Part shown: piece by piece, positions 27,315 to 35,921 of the stretch
Position numbering within the stretch: the first letter of the stretch is position 1
Layout of the letters: every line of letters begins with the position of its first letter
Assembly (NCBI RefSeq): GCF_030273445.1
Contig: NZ_CP120678.1
Location: 783,501 to 847,500, forward strand
Length of the DNA: 64,000 nucleotides
DNA from: Selenobaculum gibii
GTDB lineage: Bacteria; Bacillota; Negativicutes; ICN-92133
Reading direction: 5' to 3'
Notes under the pieces: generated by a model
Database searches by the model: none
Seen by the model: the letters and a program-made list of their open reading frames with translations, nothing else
What the model was told of the DNA's origin: nothing
Position numbers and translations under genes: made by a program

Positions 27315-28316
27315 ATGATGAAGGCAAAAGGCTTGAGAACATTGGCGGTTGTTATGTCAATGGTGCTTTCTATAGGAGCTTTTGCAGGTTGTGGATCAAC
27401 TCCAAAAGATGCTTCTAATCAGAAAGTTGTAAATGTAGGTATTGTTCAATTGGTTGAACACCCAGCGCTAGATGCAGCAAATAAAGGTTTTATTGATGGG
27501 TTAGCATCTAAAGGCTACAAAGAAAATGTGAATATTAAGTTTGACAGACAAAATGCACAGGCAGATCAATCAAACTTACAAAACATTAGCCAACGTTTTG
27601 TAAATAATAATGTGGATTTGGTTTGTGCAATTGCAACGCCAGCAGCACAGTCTGTTGCAAATGCAACAAAGACAATTCCTATTGTAGCTACTGCAGTTAC
27701 CGATTATGAAGAGGCAAAACTTGTTGTTACTAACAAAGAGCCAAAAGGTAATGTAACAGGGACTACAGACATGAATCCTATCGCAGAACAAGTGGATTTA
27801 TTAATGAAAATTTTACCGAATGCAAAACGCGTGGGAACGATTTATTGTTCTAGTGAAGTTAATTCACAAATGCAAGTAAGAGTAATGAAAGAATATGCAG
27901 AGTCTAAAGGGTTAGTCGTTGAAGAAGCTACGGTTTCTACTGTAAATGATATCCAACAAGCGGCACAAAGTTTAATGGGAAAAGTAGATGTTATTTATGT
28001 TCCGACAGATAATGTTATGGCTTCAGCTATACCTACTTTGGTCGGAGTTACAGATGAAGCTAAAATACCATTAATTTGTGGTGAAGCAAATCATGTTAAA
28101 GCGGGCGGACTTGCTACTTTAGGTGTAGATTATTATAAATTAGGATTCCAAACAGGTGAAATGGCAGCGGATATTTTATCAGGTAAAGCTAAACCAGAAT
28201 CGATGCCAATTCAATCCCTAAAAGAAATGCAAACAACAATTAATGAAACTGTTGCCAAGAAATTGGGGATTACAATTCCAGAAGATCTTTTAAAAGATGC
28301 GGAAATTGTAAAATAA
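27315..28316 (+). CDS. ABC transporter substrate-binding lipoprotein (TrpX-like)
   Basis: A signal peptide (LAVVMSMVLSIGAFAGC) with a lipobox cysteine is followed by a periplasmic-binding fold of the family paired with TrpYZ-type permeases: VGIVQLVEHPALDAANKGF, VCAIATPAAQSVANAT, RVGTIYCSSEVNS, YVPTDNVMAS. Relatives transport tryptophan or other aromatic compounds, but the ligand cannot be read from sequence. Start ATG 27315 fits the signal peptide and GGAAG upstream. A short palindrome, TGCTATTG/CAATAGCA (27267-27287), lies before it and may be an operator. Confidence 0.88.
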   Translation: MMKAKGLRTLAVVMSMVLSIGAFAGCGSTPKDASNQKVVNVGIVQLVEHPALDAANKGFIDGLASKGYKENVNIKFDRQNAQADQSNLQNISQRFVNNNVDLVCAIATPAAQSVANATKTIPIVATAVTDYEEAKLVVTNKEPKGNVTGTTDMNPIAEQVDLLMKILPNAKRVGTIYCSSEVNSQMQVRVMKEYAESKGLVVEEATVSTVNDIQQAAQSLMGKVDVIYVPTDNVMASAIPTLVGVTDEAKIPLICGEANHVKAGGLATLGVDYYKLGFQTGEMAADILSGKAKPESMPIQSLKEMQTTINETVAKKLGITIPEDLLKDAEIVK

Positions 28317-28328
28317 ATTTGTATGGGG

Positions 28329-28366
28329 AGAGGGTTTCCTTTTAAGAAGGAGGCCCTTTCTTTCTT
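28329..28366 (+). terminator. Intercistronic terminator after the binding-protein gene
   Basis: AGAGGG..TCCTT pairs with AAGGA..CCCTTTCT, then TTTCTT. It probably lowers expression of the downstream permease and ATPase relative to the binding protein. Confidence 0.75.
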
Positions 28367-28395
28367 AGATAATGGGAGTATAGAGGGGGATTTTT

Positions 28396-29274
28396 ATGTT
28401 GGATTTATTGATTCCAACGATTTCACAAGGTTTACTATGGTCAATTATGGCATTAGGTGTATATATTACATTTCGTGTTTTAGATATAGCTGATTTAACG
28501 GTAGAAGGGAGTTTCCCTTTAGGCGCTGCAGTTGCAGCCGCAATGATTGTTGAAGGCAGCGACCCGTTTGTTGCTATATTTGTTGCTGCTATTGCAGGTA
28601 TGTTCGCGGGCATAATTACAGGAGTTTTACACACAAAATTAAAAATACCGGCTTTACTAGCAGGTATTCTAACAATGATAGCGCTTTACTCTATCAATTT
28701 GCGTGTTATGGGAAAAGCAAATGTATCTTTGCTTCGGATGGATACGGTATTTACAAATATGATGGATTTTGGTTTGTCAAATGTTAATGCTGTGTTATCT
28801 ATTGGTATTATTAGCACAGTTTTTTTTGGAATATTAATTTATTGGTTTTTTGGCACGGAAATTGGCGCAGCGATTCGTGCGACTGGTTTTAATCAGCAAA
28901 TGATTCGGGCAAATGGTGTAAATACGGATTTTACAATTATCTTAGGACTTTTGCTTAGCAATGCTTTAGTTGCAGTTTCTGGAGCTTTAGTTGCACAAAA
29001 CAACGGATTTGCAGATGTTGGTATGGGAGTTGGTACAATTGTTATCGGTCTAGCTTCTGTTATTATTGGGGAAGTTTTATTTGGGACGAGAAGTTTTAAA
29101 AATTGTTTAATTTCCGTTATTTTAGGTTCGATTATTTATCGAATTGTTATTGCGATTGTATTGCAATTAGGAATGCCACCAAATGATTTAAAATTATTTA
29201 CGGCAATTTTAGTCGCTATTGCATTATCTATGCCGTTATTTAAAAGTAAATTTGCAAAAAAAAGGGAGGTATAA
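28396..29274 (+). CDS. ABC transporter permease (TrpY-like)
   Basis: A 292-residue protein with about eight or nine hydrophobic helices, of the permease family that pairs with TrpX-type binding proteins (start LDLLIPTISQGLLWSIMALGVYITFRVLD split by the membrane; DLTVEGSFPLGAAVAA). It forms the channel in the inner membrane. GAGGGGG precedes the ATG. The ATPase gene follows after eight bases. Confidence 0.9.
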   Translation: MLDLLIPTISQGLLWSIMALGVYITFRVLDIADLTVEGSFPLGAAVAAAMIVEGSDPFVAIFVAAIAGMFAGIITGVLHTKLKIPALLAGILTMIALYSINLRVMGKANVSLLRMDTVFTNMMDFGLSNVNAVLSIGIISTVFFGILIYWFFGTEIGAAIRATGFNQQMIRANGVNTDFTIILGLLLSNALVAVSGALVAQNNGFADVGMGVGTIVIGLASVIIGEVLFGTRSFKNCLISVILGSIIYRIVIAIVLQLGMPPNDLKLFTAILVAIALSMPLFKSKFAKKREV

Positions 29275-29282
29275 GTAAAACC

Positions 29283-30077
29283 ATGTTGAGAATTGAAAAT
29301 ATATCGAAGACTTTTAATGCTGGAACGATTAATGAAAAAAAAGCTTTATGTGGTTTAAACCTTCATTTAAATACAGGAGATTTTGTTACGGTAATTGGTG
29401 GTAATGGTGCTGGAAAATCAACGTTGATGAATTCTATTGCCGGAGCTTTTCTTGTGGATTCAGGTAAGATTGTTATTGATGGTGACGATATCACAAAAGT
29501 GCCAGAGCATAAACGGGCAAAATATATTGGCAGGGTATTTCAAGATCCTATGATGGGAACAGCTGCTGGTATGATGATTGAAGAAAATCTTGCGATTGCA
29601 GCAAGACGAGGTAAGGCGCCAGGACTTGCTTGGAGTTCTAGAAAATCAGATCAAGCATGGTTTGTTGACCTATTAAAGGAGCTAGACCTTGGCTTAGAAA
29701 ATCGTTTGACAACAAAAGTGGGGTTATTATCGGGCGGGCAGCGGCAAGCAATTACTTTGTTGATGGCAACAATGAATCAGCCTAAACTTTTACTTTTGGA
29801 TGAGCATACGGCCGCGCTTGATCCAAAGACGGCCGAAAAGGTATTAAATTTGACAGGTAAGATTGTAAATAAACATCATCTAACAACATTGATGATTACG
29901 CATAATATGAAAGATGCCTTGAGTTTTGGCAATCGTTTAATCATGCTTCATAATGGACAAATTATTATTGATGTTTCTGGTAAGGAAAAAAGTAGTCTTA
30001 GTATTGCTGATTTACTAAAAATGTTTGAACAAGCAAGTGGCAATGAGTTTGCCAATGATAGAATGCTGTTAAGTTAA
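29283..30077 (+). CDS. ABC transporter ATP-binding protein (TrpZ-like)
   Basis: The ATPase of the same importer. Walker A is GGNGAGKST (about residue 40), the signature is LSGGQRQA, Walker B LLLLDEHTAALDP, and the switch histidine is in MITHNMKDAL. The length is 264 residues. A strong terminator follows, closing the three-gene unit. Confidence 0.95.
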   Translation: MLRIENISKTFNAGTINEKKALCGLNLHLNTGDFVTVIGGNGAGKSTLMNSIAGAFLVDSGKIVIDGDDITKVPEHKRAKYIGRVFQDPMMGTAAGMMIEENLAIAARRGKAPGLAWSSRKSDQAWFVDLLKELDLGLENRLTTKVGLLSGGQRQAITLLMATMNQPKLLLLDEHTAALDPKTAEKVLNLTGKIVNKHHLTTLMITHNMKDALSFGNRLIMLHNGQIIIDVSGKEKSSLSIADLLKMFEQASGNEFANDRMLLS

Positions 30078-30117
30078 AAAAATAGTGTCTCTGCATTTTG
30101 CAGAGACACTATTTTTA
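30077..30117. terminator. Terminator after the TrpXYZ-like unit
   Basis: AAAAATAGTGTCTCTGCA pairs perfectly with its complement up to ATTTTTATTT; effective in both directions. Confidence 0.93.
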
Positions 30118-30169
30118 TTTGGTGACTATTTGAGATGAATTTAAAAATCTAGTTGAATCAAGGCTTAAG

Positions 30170-30736
30170 TTATCTCTTCCAACAAAGAATTTCTGGATCT
30201 TTTTTGGGAATAGGTAAATGATTGGTTTGTGGATATCCAATAACAATAGGGGCAATTGCCTCGTATTCTTCGGGAATATTTAACTCTGTTTTGATTTTAC
30301 TAGAGTTAAAATGATAAATAGAAAAGCCAATCCAGCAAGTTCCTAATTCTAAATCAGCAGCAGTCAGCATTAGGTTTTGTGCTGCTAGTGCACAATCTTC
30401 ATGTGGATGTAAAGATGGCTTTTTTGCATAAATCACAATTAAAGCTGGTGCGTGATGAAAAATATTAAAAGTTTCTTTTTCCATAAGTGAGCGATATTTT
30501 TCTAGGATTGTTTTTTCGGTATTCATTTTTTCAATAAGCGATTTTTTTATTTCTGTTGAGTATCTATCTAATAACTCTGTATTTTCAATTACAGCGAAAG
30601 CCCAAGGCTGTAAATTCATTGCACTTGGGGCTTTACTTGCATTAAGAATTAGGTGTTCAATTTTTTCTTTTTCTACGGCAGTATTTGTATATTTGCGAAC
30701 GGAGCGGCGTGTTTCAATTGCTTCTTGTAAGATCAT
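30170..30736 (-). CDS. Nitroreductase-family flavoprotein
   Basis: An FMN-dependent NAD(P)H oxidoreductase of 188 residues. The family start EAIETRRSVRKYTNTAVE is followed by APSAMNLQPWAFAVI and, near the end, the GTCWIGF and APIVIGYPQ segments. Physiological substrate unknown. The methionine before ILQEAI is chosen, since AAAGGCGG lies in front of it; the longer frame has no ribosome site. Confidence 0.92.
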   Translation of the reverse strand: MILQEAIETRRSVRKYTNTAVEKEKIEHLILNASKAPSAMNLQPWAFAVIENTELLDRYSTEIKKSLIEKMNTEKTILEKYRSLMEKETFNIFHHAPALIVIYAKKPSLHPHEDCALAAQNLMLTAADLELGTCWIGFSIYHFNSSKIKTELNIPEEYEAIAPIVIGYPQTNHLPIPKKDPEILCWKR

Positions 30737-30892
30737 AATAGTCCGCCTTTCTTTTTTATAATGATTATTACAAAACATAGTGAAAATGTCAAACTTTATT
30801 CAAGGTAATTTTATTTAATTTCATAGAAACGTAAAAGACAAAAAATCAGTATTTTGCCTTAAATGTAAAAAGATAGATAACAGTAAGAAACC

Positions 30893-30922
30893 TTGACAAG
30901 CAAACATAGAAATTGATACAAT
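30893..30922 (+). promoter_or_regulatory. Promoter of the amino-acid ABC transporter operon
   Basis: TTGACA (30893-30898), 18 bases, TACAAT (30917-30922), giving an RNA start near 30929 and a leader of about 150 bases. Confidence 0.8.
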
Positions 30923-30928
30923 GAAAAA

Positions 30929-31017
30929 CAAGGGATTTAAGGATGCTTTATTTCAGAAATGAAGAAATAAAGTCGACAAAGATGTCGACTCCTAAACGAT
31001 AGGGGAGACGTCTTTTT
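30929..31017 (+). promoter_or_regulatory. Attenuator-like leader of the amino-acid ABC transporter
   Basis: Three hairpins are possible. CTTTATTTC (30946) pairs with GAAATAAAG (30964); AGTCGACA (30971-30978) pairs with TGTCGACT (30983-30990); and AAAGATGT plus CTCC (30978-30992) pair with GGAG plus ACGTCTTT (31004-31015), followed by TTTTTG. The second and third share bases and cannot form together, the arrangement of an antiterminator and terminator. It matches no riboswitch class that I can name. Confidence 0.7.
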
Positions 31018-31076
31018 GCTGTTTTATTGGTGGAATACTGATATTAAAATTGAATGATGGGGAGAGGCTGGAAATA

Positions 31077-31919
31077 ATGAAAAGTTACAAAAAGATTGTT
31101 AGTTTAGTACTTTGCTGCATGATGCTTGCAGGTATAGCTTTACTTGCTGGATGTGGTTCTAGTCAAAAAGCAGACAAAAAAGTATTAAAAGTTGGTATGG
31201 AATGCGGTTATGCTCCTTATAACTGGACACAAACAGATAATGCAAATGGTGCTGTGAAAATTGCTGGCAGTGATGCTTATGCATATGGTTATGATGTTAT
31301 TGTTGCTAAGAAACTGGCAGAATCCATGGGAGCTGAACTTGAAATACATAAAATTGAATGGGATGGTTTAGCGCCTGCTGTAGCTTCCGGTAAGATTGAT
31401 GCTGCAATTGCAGGGATGAGTATCACATCAAAACGTAAGGAAAGTGTTGATTTTACTTCTCCTTATTATTATGCATCTGTAGTTGCACTTACAAAAGTGG
31501 ATGGTCCTTTTGGAAAAGCAAAAGATATTAACGATTTAAAAGGTGCAGTTGCTACATCTCAGCTAAATACAATTTGGTATGATTTAATTGGCCAAATTCC
31601 AGAGGCTAAAATTCAACCAGCGATTGATAATGTGCCAGGTATGATTGTGGCATTAACATCTGGAAAAGTTGAAGTTCTTGTTTTAGACCGTCCGACAGCG
31701 ATGGCAGCAGCTTTTGCGAATCCAGGACTTGTGATGTTAGACTTTAAAGATGCAAAAGGTTTTGAAGCATCTAAAGAAGATGTTGAAATCGGTATTGCAG
31801 TGAAAAAAGGTAACGAAGAATTGGTTAAACAAATGAACAGTGTATTAGATAAAATGACTGATGCTGACCGTGATAAAATCATGGAAGAAGCAATTAAAAG
31901 TCAACCATTAGCAAATTAA
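31077..31919 (+). CDS. Amino-acid ABC transporter substrate-binding lipoprotein
   Basis: A family-3 solute-binding protein of 280 residues with lipoprotein signal (MMLAGIALLAGCGSS). Typical segments are LKVGMECGYAPYNW, YGYDVIVAKKLAESMG, AGMSITSKRKESVDFTSPYY and VATSQLNT. Such proteins bind polar amino acids (lysine, arginine, glutamine, cystine); the ligand here is not evident. GGAGAGG stands ten bases before ATG 31077. Confidence 0.93.
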   Translation: MKSYKKIVSLVLCCMMLAGIALLAGCGSSQKADKKVLKVGMECGYAPYNWTQTDNANGAVKIAGSDAYAYGYDVIVAKKLAESMGAELEIHKIEWDGLAPAVASGKIDAAIAGMSITSKRKESVDFTSPYYYASVVALTKVDGPFGKAKDINDLKGAVATSQLNTIWYDLIGQIPEAKIQPAIDNVPGMIVALTSGKVEVLVLDRPTAMAAAFANPGLVMLDFKDAKGFEASKEDVEIGIAVKKGNEELVKQMNSVLDKMTDADRDKIMEEAIKSQPLAN

Positions 31920-31991
31920 TTTTGCCTATGTTATGGGACGGCAGTTGCCGTCCCTCTTTTCAGTAAATAAATAGTCAAGGTGGAACTTTGT

Positions 31992-32795
31992 ATGACGACA
32001 TCAATGCCTGTAACATTTTTTGAATGGGTATTATTTCTTTTAGATAAATATGGAGCAATGTTGGCAAATGGTGCGATGGTAACGATGGCGCTAGCTTTAG
32101 TTGGTACTTTTGTCGGCTGTATTATTGGTTTATTAGTCGGGATTGTTCAAACGATTCCCATCAATCCGCGTGCGGGTGTGATTACTCGGACGTTAAATCA
32201 TTGTGTACAATTTATTTTATCTGCTTATGTGGAGGTTTTTCGCGGTACACCAATGATTGTACAAGCAATGGTCTTTTACTATGGGTCAATGAGCTTATTT
32301 GATATAGATATGTCACCGCTACTTGCAGGTTTTTTAGTTGTTTCGATTAATACAGGAGCATATATGGCGGAAACCGTAAGAGGGGGGATTTTCTCTGTTG
32401 ATGAAGGACAGACTGAAGCTGCCAAAGCAATTGGTATGACACATTTTCAGACGATGTATAATGTTGTTTTGCCACAAGCATTGCGTAATATTATGCCGCA
32501 AATTGGTAATAATTTAATTATTAATATTAAAGATACCTCTGTATTGAATGTAATATCTGTAACAGAATTATATTTTGCGTCTAAATCAGCAGCGGGTGTA
32601 TATTATAAATATTTTGAAGTATTCTTCATTACTTGTGTAATTTATTTTATTTTAACATTTACGGTTTCGCGAATTTTGCGTTGGCTTGAAAATAGGATGG
32701 ACGGAGAAGATAACTATGCATTAGTGTCTTATGATCCAATGGCTGATCCTTGTGGACCGTTTGGTATGCAACCGAAAAAGAAAGGCAGGGATTAA
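31992..32795 (+). CDS. Amino-acid ABC transporter permease
   Basis: A HisMQ-type permease of 267 residues: [20 protein letters not shown], then [15 protein letters not shown], then the coupling segment [26 protein letters not shown] 31992 is chosen over an upstream GTG, since AAGGTGG is ten bases in front of it. Next gene starts one base after the stop. Confidence 0.94.
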   Translation: MTTSMPVTFFEWVLFLLDKYGAMLANGAMVTMALALVGTFVGCIIGLLVGIVQTIPINPRAGVITRTLNHCVQFILSAYVEVFRGTPMIVQAMVFYYGSMSLFDIDMSPLLAGFLVVSINTGAYMAETVRGGIFSVDEGQTEAAKAIGMTHFQTMYNVVLPQALRNIMPQIGNNLIINIKDTSVLNVISVTELYFASKSAAGVYYKYFEVFFITCVIYFILTFTVSRILRWLENRMDGEDNYALVSYDPMADPCGPFGMQPKKKGRD

Positions 32796-32796
32796 G

Positions 32797-33555
32797 ATGG
32801 CAGAAGAAAATAAAAATCCTATGCCGGTATTAGAAGTAAAACATCTAGTAAAATTTTTTGGTGAACGGGAAATTTTAAAGGATATTGATTTTCAAGTTTT
32901 TCAAGGTGATGTAATTAGTATTATTGGTGCATCCGGTTCAGGAAAATCCACATTGCTTCGTTGTATTAATATGCTTGAGATTCCTACCTCGGGGGACATT
33001 GTTTACCAAGGTGAAATTATTGATGATACAAGCAAGGATATTGCCCTTTATCGAACAAAGGTTGGTATGGTTTTTCAACAGTTTAATTTATTTAATAATA
33101 TGACAGTTTTAGAAAATTGTATGGTTGGGCCAGTTAAGGTTTTAAAGCGAGATAAAGAAACTGCTAAACAGAATGCGATGAAATATCTAAATAAAGTTGG
33201 TATGGCACAATATATCAATGCGAAGCCACATCAATTATCAGGTGGACAACGGCAACGTGTGGCAATTGCTAGAGCTTTGGCGATCGAACCCAAAGTATTG
33301 TTATTCGATGAACCGACTTCGGCACTAGATCCTCAAATGGTAGGAGAAGTACTCAGTGTAATGAGAAGTTTAGCTCAAGAAGGTCTTACGATGATTATCG
33401 TAACGCATGAAATGGCTTTTGCACGTGATGTATCTACTCGTGTTGTTTTCATGGATCAAGGTATTATTGCTGAAGATGCATCTCCGGAAGAATTATTTAA
33501 TCATCCTAAAAATGAACGGACGAAAGAATTTTTGTCGCGTTTTACTGCAAATTAA
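32797..33555 (+). CDS. Amino-acid ABC transporter ATP-binding protein
   Basis: A GlnQ-type ATPase of 252 residues. Walker [10 protein letters not shown], the Q-loop MVFQQFNLF, signature [15 protein letters not shown], Walker [14 protein letters not shown] and the switch histidine in [11 protein letters not shown] are all complete. It closes the three-gene importer. No typical terminator follows directly; the next 270 bases hold an unusual structured element. Confidence 0.96.
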   Translation: MAEENKNPMPVLEVKHLVKFFGEREILKDIDFQVFQGDVISIIGASGSGKSTLLRCINMLEIPTSGDIVYQGEIIDDTSKDIALYRTKVGMVFQQFNLFNNMTVLENCMVGPVKVLKRDKETAKQNAMKYLNKVGMAQYINAKPHQLSGGQRQRVAIARALAIEPKVLLFDEPTSALDPQMVGEVLSVMRSLAQEGLTMIIVTHEMAFARDVSTRVVFMDQGIIAEDASPEELFNHPKNERTKEFLSRFTAN

Positions 33556-33594
33556 ATGAATTTGAATTTCGCAGTACAGTTGTATTAGAAATGT

Positions 33595-33685
33595 TTATCC
33601 GATGGCTTAGCTGCTCTAAGCCCCCAACTTCTGTAAATAGGAGTATACCTACAGAGCACAGGCGAGCAGCTAAGCCCTTGGATAA
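33595..33685. other. Unclassified structured element (19-bp stem)
   Basis: TTATCC plus GGCTTAGCTGCTC (33595-33616) pair with GAGCAGCTAAGCC plus GGATAA (33664-33685), with a 3x3 internal loop; the apical part holds a CTGTA/TACAG hairpin around 33631-33652. GATTCAGGTGGA/TCCACCTGAATC (33696-33727) forms another hairpin. It could be a noncoding RNA or a leader for the next gene. Confidence 0.6.
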
Positions 33686-33746
33686 GGCCGGCTAAGATTC
33701 AGGTGGAGTGAAAATTCCACCTGAATCAAGTGACTTTATTTCGATT

Positions 33747-33785
33747 AAATACTCGATATGTACTGCATATCGAGTATTTTTGTAT
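33747..33785 (+). terminator. Terminator closing the structured element
   Basis: AATACTCGATATG pairs with CATATCGAGTATT, followed by TTTGT. Confidence 0.85.
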
Positions 33786-33825
33786 ATACTGTAAATAAGT
33801 AGTGCGAAATAATTGGGGAGAAAAA

Positions 33826-34788
33826 ATGAAATTAATATCAATTGTTGTTCCTGTTTATAATGAGGAAGAAAATATCGAGCATTTTTATGAAGAAATCTGT
33901 AAAACAATGCAGCCGCTTGGGTATGATTTTGAGCTGGTTTTTGTGGATGATGGTTCAAAAGATAGCAGTATTTTAATTCTGGATCATTTATCGCAGCGAG
34001 ATGATCGAGTTAAACCTTTATATTTAGTCCGTAACTTTGGTCATCAGATTGCATTGACTTGCGGACTAGATCATGCCAAAGGGGAAGCAGTAATTACAAT
34101 GGATGGAGATATGCAGCATCCACCAACCTTTATCCCAATATTAATTGAAAAATGGGAAGACGGATATGAAGTGGTTCAAACGGTTCGAAAAACAACAGAA
34201 GGTGTATCTTGGTTTAAAAATAAAACGTCAGCGCTTTATTATAAATTAATCAATAAGATATCAAAAGTAAAAATTCAACCGGGTGGCTCTGATTTTAGGC
34301 TCATGGATCGACGCGTAGTAGAAAGCTTTAAATTATATAAAGAACGAGCGAGATTTATTCGTGGGATGATAGGCGCTATTGGCTATAAGCAAATTCAGCT
34401 TGAATTTGTTGCTCCAAAGCGTTTTGCAGGCACTTCAAAATTTTCTTTAAATAAAATGCTACATTTTGCTCTTGATGGAATTACCGCATACTCTAAAATG
34501 CCATTAAGGTTTGCTTTCTATTTAGGGATTATCTTTGGTCTTTTTAGTATTCTTTTAACTGGTCATGTAATGTACATCAAATGGTTTACTGATGAAGCTG
34601 TCCCTGGATGGGCAACATTATCGGTAAGTATATCGCTTTTAGGCGGTATTCAGTTAATGGGATTGGGGATTATTGGTGAATATGTTGGGAGGATTTTTGA
34701 AGAGGTAAAGCAGCGTCCACTTTATTTTGTTCGTGAAAAACCGAATATTTTAGATATAAACGAAAAAAATAAAGAAAAAAAGAAGTGA
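33826..34788 (+). CDS. Family 2 glycosyltransferase, polyprenyl-phosphate type
   Basis: A 320-residue GT2 enzyme of the DPM1/GtrB kind: ISIVVPVYNEEENIEHFY, VFVDDGSKDSS, ITMDGDMQHPPTFIP and GGSDFRLMDRRVVESF, then two C-terminal membrane segments (around 232-255 and 265-290). It should transfer a sugar from a nucleotide donor to undecaprenyl phosphate on the cytoplasmic side. GGGGAG precedes ATG 33826. It stands alone after a terminator. Confidence 0.92.
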   Translation: MKLISIVVPVYNEEENIEHFYEEICKTMQPLGYDFELVFVDDGSKDSSILILDHLSQRDDRVKPLYLVRNFGHQIALTCGLDHAKGEAVITMDGDMQHPPTFIPILIEKWEDGYEVVQTVRKTTEGVSWFKNKTSALYYKLINKISKVKIQPGGSDFRLMDRRVVESFKLYKERARFIRGMIGAIGYKQIQLEFVAPKRFAGTSKFSLNKMLHFALDGITAYSKMPLRFAFYLGIIFGLFSILLTGHVMYIKWFTDEAVPGWATLSVSISLLGGIQLMGLGIIGEYVGRIFEEVKQRPLYFVREKPNILDINEKNKEKKK

Positions 34789-34845
34789 TTTTATAAATTT
34801 AGCAGGAATTTTTACCTTTTTGTAGAAGCTTATAATAACAAGAAA

Positions 34846-34985
34846 AAGCCGAATCATTGAGTGAGCGGGGGAACCATTTTAGGGGTGAATTTTGTTTTAT
34901 TTTATCTATATGGATAGGTTAAAACATCATGGGTATCTCTATCCAAATCCGTCAGCTAACCTCGTAGGCGTAGAGAGAGAAGAGT
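34846..34985 (+). promoter_or_regulatory. c-di-AMP riboswitch (ydaO/yuaA type)
   Basis: Conserved segments of the class are present: GCCGAATC, GAGCGGGGGAACCATTT, AGGGGTGAA, and at the 3' side AATCCGTCAGCTAACCTCG, GTAGGCG and GAGAGAGAAG. A TATAAT (34831-34836) sits just in front. The aptamer ends within about ten bases of the TTG start of a peptidoglycan hydrolase, so control may be at translation. c-di-AMP normally turns such genes off. Confidence 0.93.
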
Positions 34986-34991
34986 GACTTA

Positions 34992-35651
34992 TTGAGTAAA
35001 GTGTTTCGTGTTTTCGTTTTGTCGTTGCTAATGGTAAGCGTAGTTTCTGTTGTGAATGCTGCAGCATTCCGTGCAGGAGATCGGGGCGAAGAAGTGGCTG
35101 CGATTCAAAGAGAATTAGTTAGCTTGGGCTATCATGTATCAGTAGATGGAGATTTTGGTCCGGCTACAGCCGCTGCGGTTAAATCCTTTCAAGCAAATTA
35201 CGGGTTAGAGGCAGATGGGTTAGTTGGTTCAGCTACTTATCGTGCTTTGATGGGAAGAGAAATTCCAGAGGTCAGTCGTGCTGGTTCTACATCTTTAGTT
35301 CGTCGAATTATTCAAGATTCCTTACAGTACATAGGAGTTCCTTATTCTTTTGGAGGGACAACTCCAAGTGGGTTTGATTGTTCAGGTTTTATTCGTTATG
35401 TATTTGCGGATAGTGGAATTTACTTACCGAGAGCTGCTGATGAACAATACACTGCTGGTTATCAAGTTTATAATTTGCAGCCAGGAGACTTAGTTTTCTT
35501 TTCTACATACACGTATGGTGCATCACATTCAGGGATTTATTTAGGCGATGGAAAATTTATAAGTTCTACATCTAGTAGTGGGGTAAGAATTGATGATTTA
35601 ACAACAGGATATTGGGGTGCTTGTTACATTGGTGCCCGTCGTGTACTTTAA
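34992..35651 (+). CDS. Secreted NlpC/P60 endopeptidase with peptidoglycan-binding domain
   Basis: The 219-residue protein has a signal peptide ending near VVSVVNAAA, a PG_binding_1 repeat (AFRAGDRGEEVAAIQRELVS; about residues 25-90) and an NlpC/P60 domain (about 105-219) with the catalytic cysteine in GFDCSGFIRY and histidine in GASHSGIYLGDGKF. It cleaves stem peptides. The start is TTG at 34992 behind GAGAGAAGAG. The c-di-AMP riboswitch links it to cell-wall homeostasis. Confidence 0.94.
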   Translation: MSKVFRVFVLSLLMVSVVSVVNAAAFRAGDRGEEVAAIQRELVSLGYHVSVDGDFGPATAAAVKSFQANYGLEADGLVGSATYRALMGREIPEVSRAGSTSLVRRIIQDSLQYIGVPYSFGGTTPSGFDCSGFIRYVFADSGIYLPRAADEQYTAGYQVYNLQPGDLVFFSTYTYGASHSGIYLGDGKFISSTSSSGVRIDDLTTGYWGACYIGARRVL

Positions 35652-35661
35652 ATTGAACATA

Positions 35662-35687
35662 AAAGAGGCATTGCGCCTCTTTTTTAT
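35662..35687 (+). terminator. Terminator after the NlpC/P60 gene
   Basis: AAAGAGGC pairs with GCCTCTTT, then TTTTATTT. Confidence 0.88.
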
Positions 35688-35694
35688 TTATATA

Positions 35695-35731
35695 AAAATA
35701 GGATTAGACTTTGCCAGCCTAATCCTATTTT
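35695..35731. terminator. Bidirectional terminator
   Basis: AAAATAGGATTAG pairs with CTAATCCTATTTT; on the minus strand it directly follows the stop of the 29-aa gene. Confidence 0.85.
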
Positions 35732-35821
35732 TTAATATGAACGTAAATTCTCCCACATAGAATAAATACACATTGCTATGATTAATCCTAAAATAATTAA
35801 ATCGCCAAATGACATAGTCAT
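35732..35821 (-). CDS. 29-aa membrane peptide
   Basis: A 29-codon frame beginning MTMSFGDLIILGLIIAMCIY and ending WENLRSY. It has an excellent AAAGGAGAG nine bases before the ATG and is followed by a terminator, so it looks like a complete tiny transcription unit. The product is one membrane helix with a short polar tail. It is divergent from the sigK start, so the two may share a promoter region and perhaps timing. I know no family; small sporulation membrane peptides of this kind exist. Confidence 0.6.
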   Translation of the reverse strand: MTMSFGDLIILGLIIAMCIYSMWENLRSY

Positions 35822-35921
35822 TCTCTCCTTTTATTAAACTTAATACTACCAATCTTTTCAAGGCACAATCTTTGTAATTGTTCCATAGAATAAAGCACAG
35901 ATTGAACGGAGGGGATTGGTA

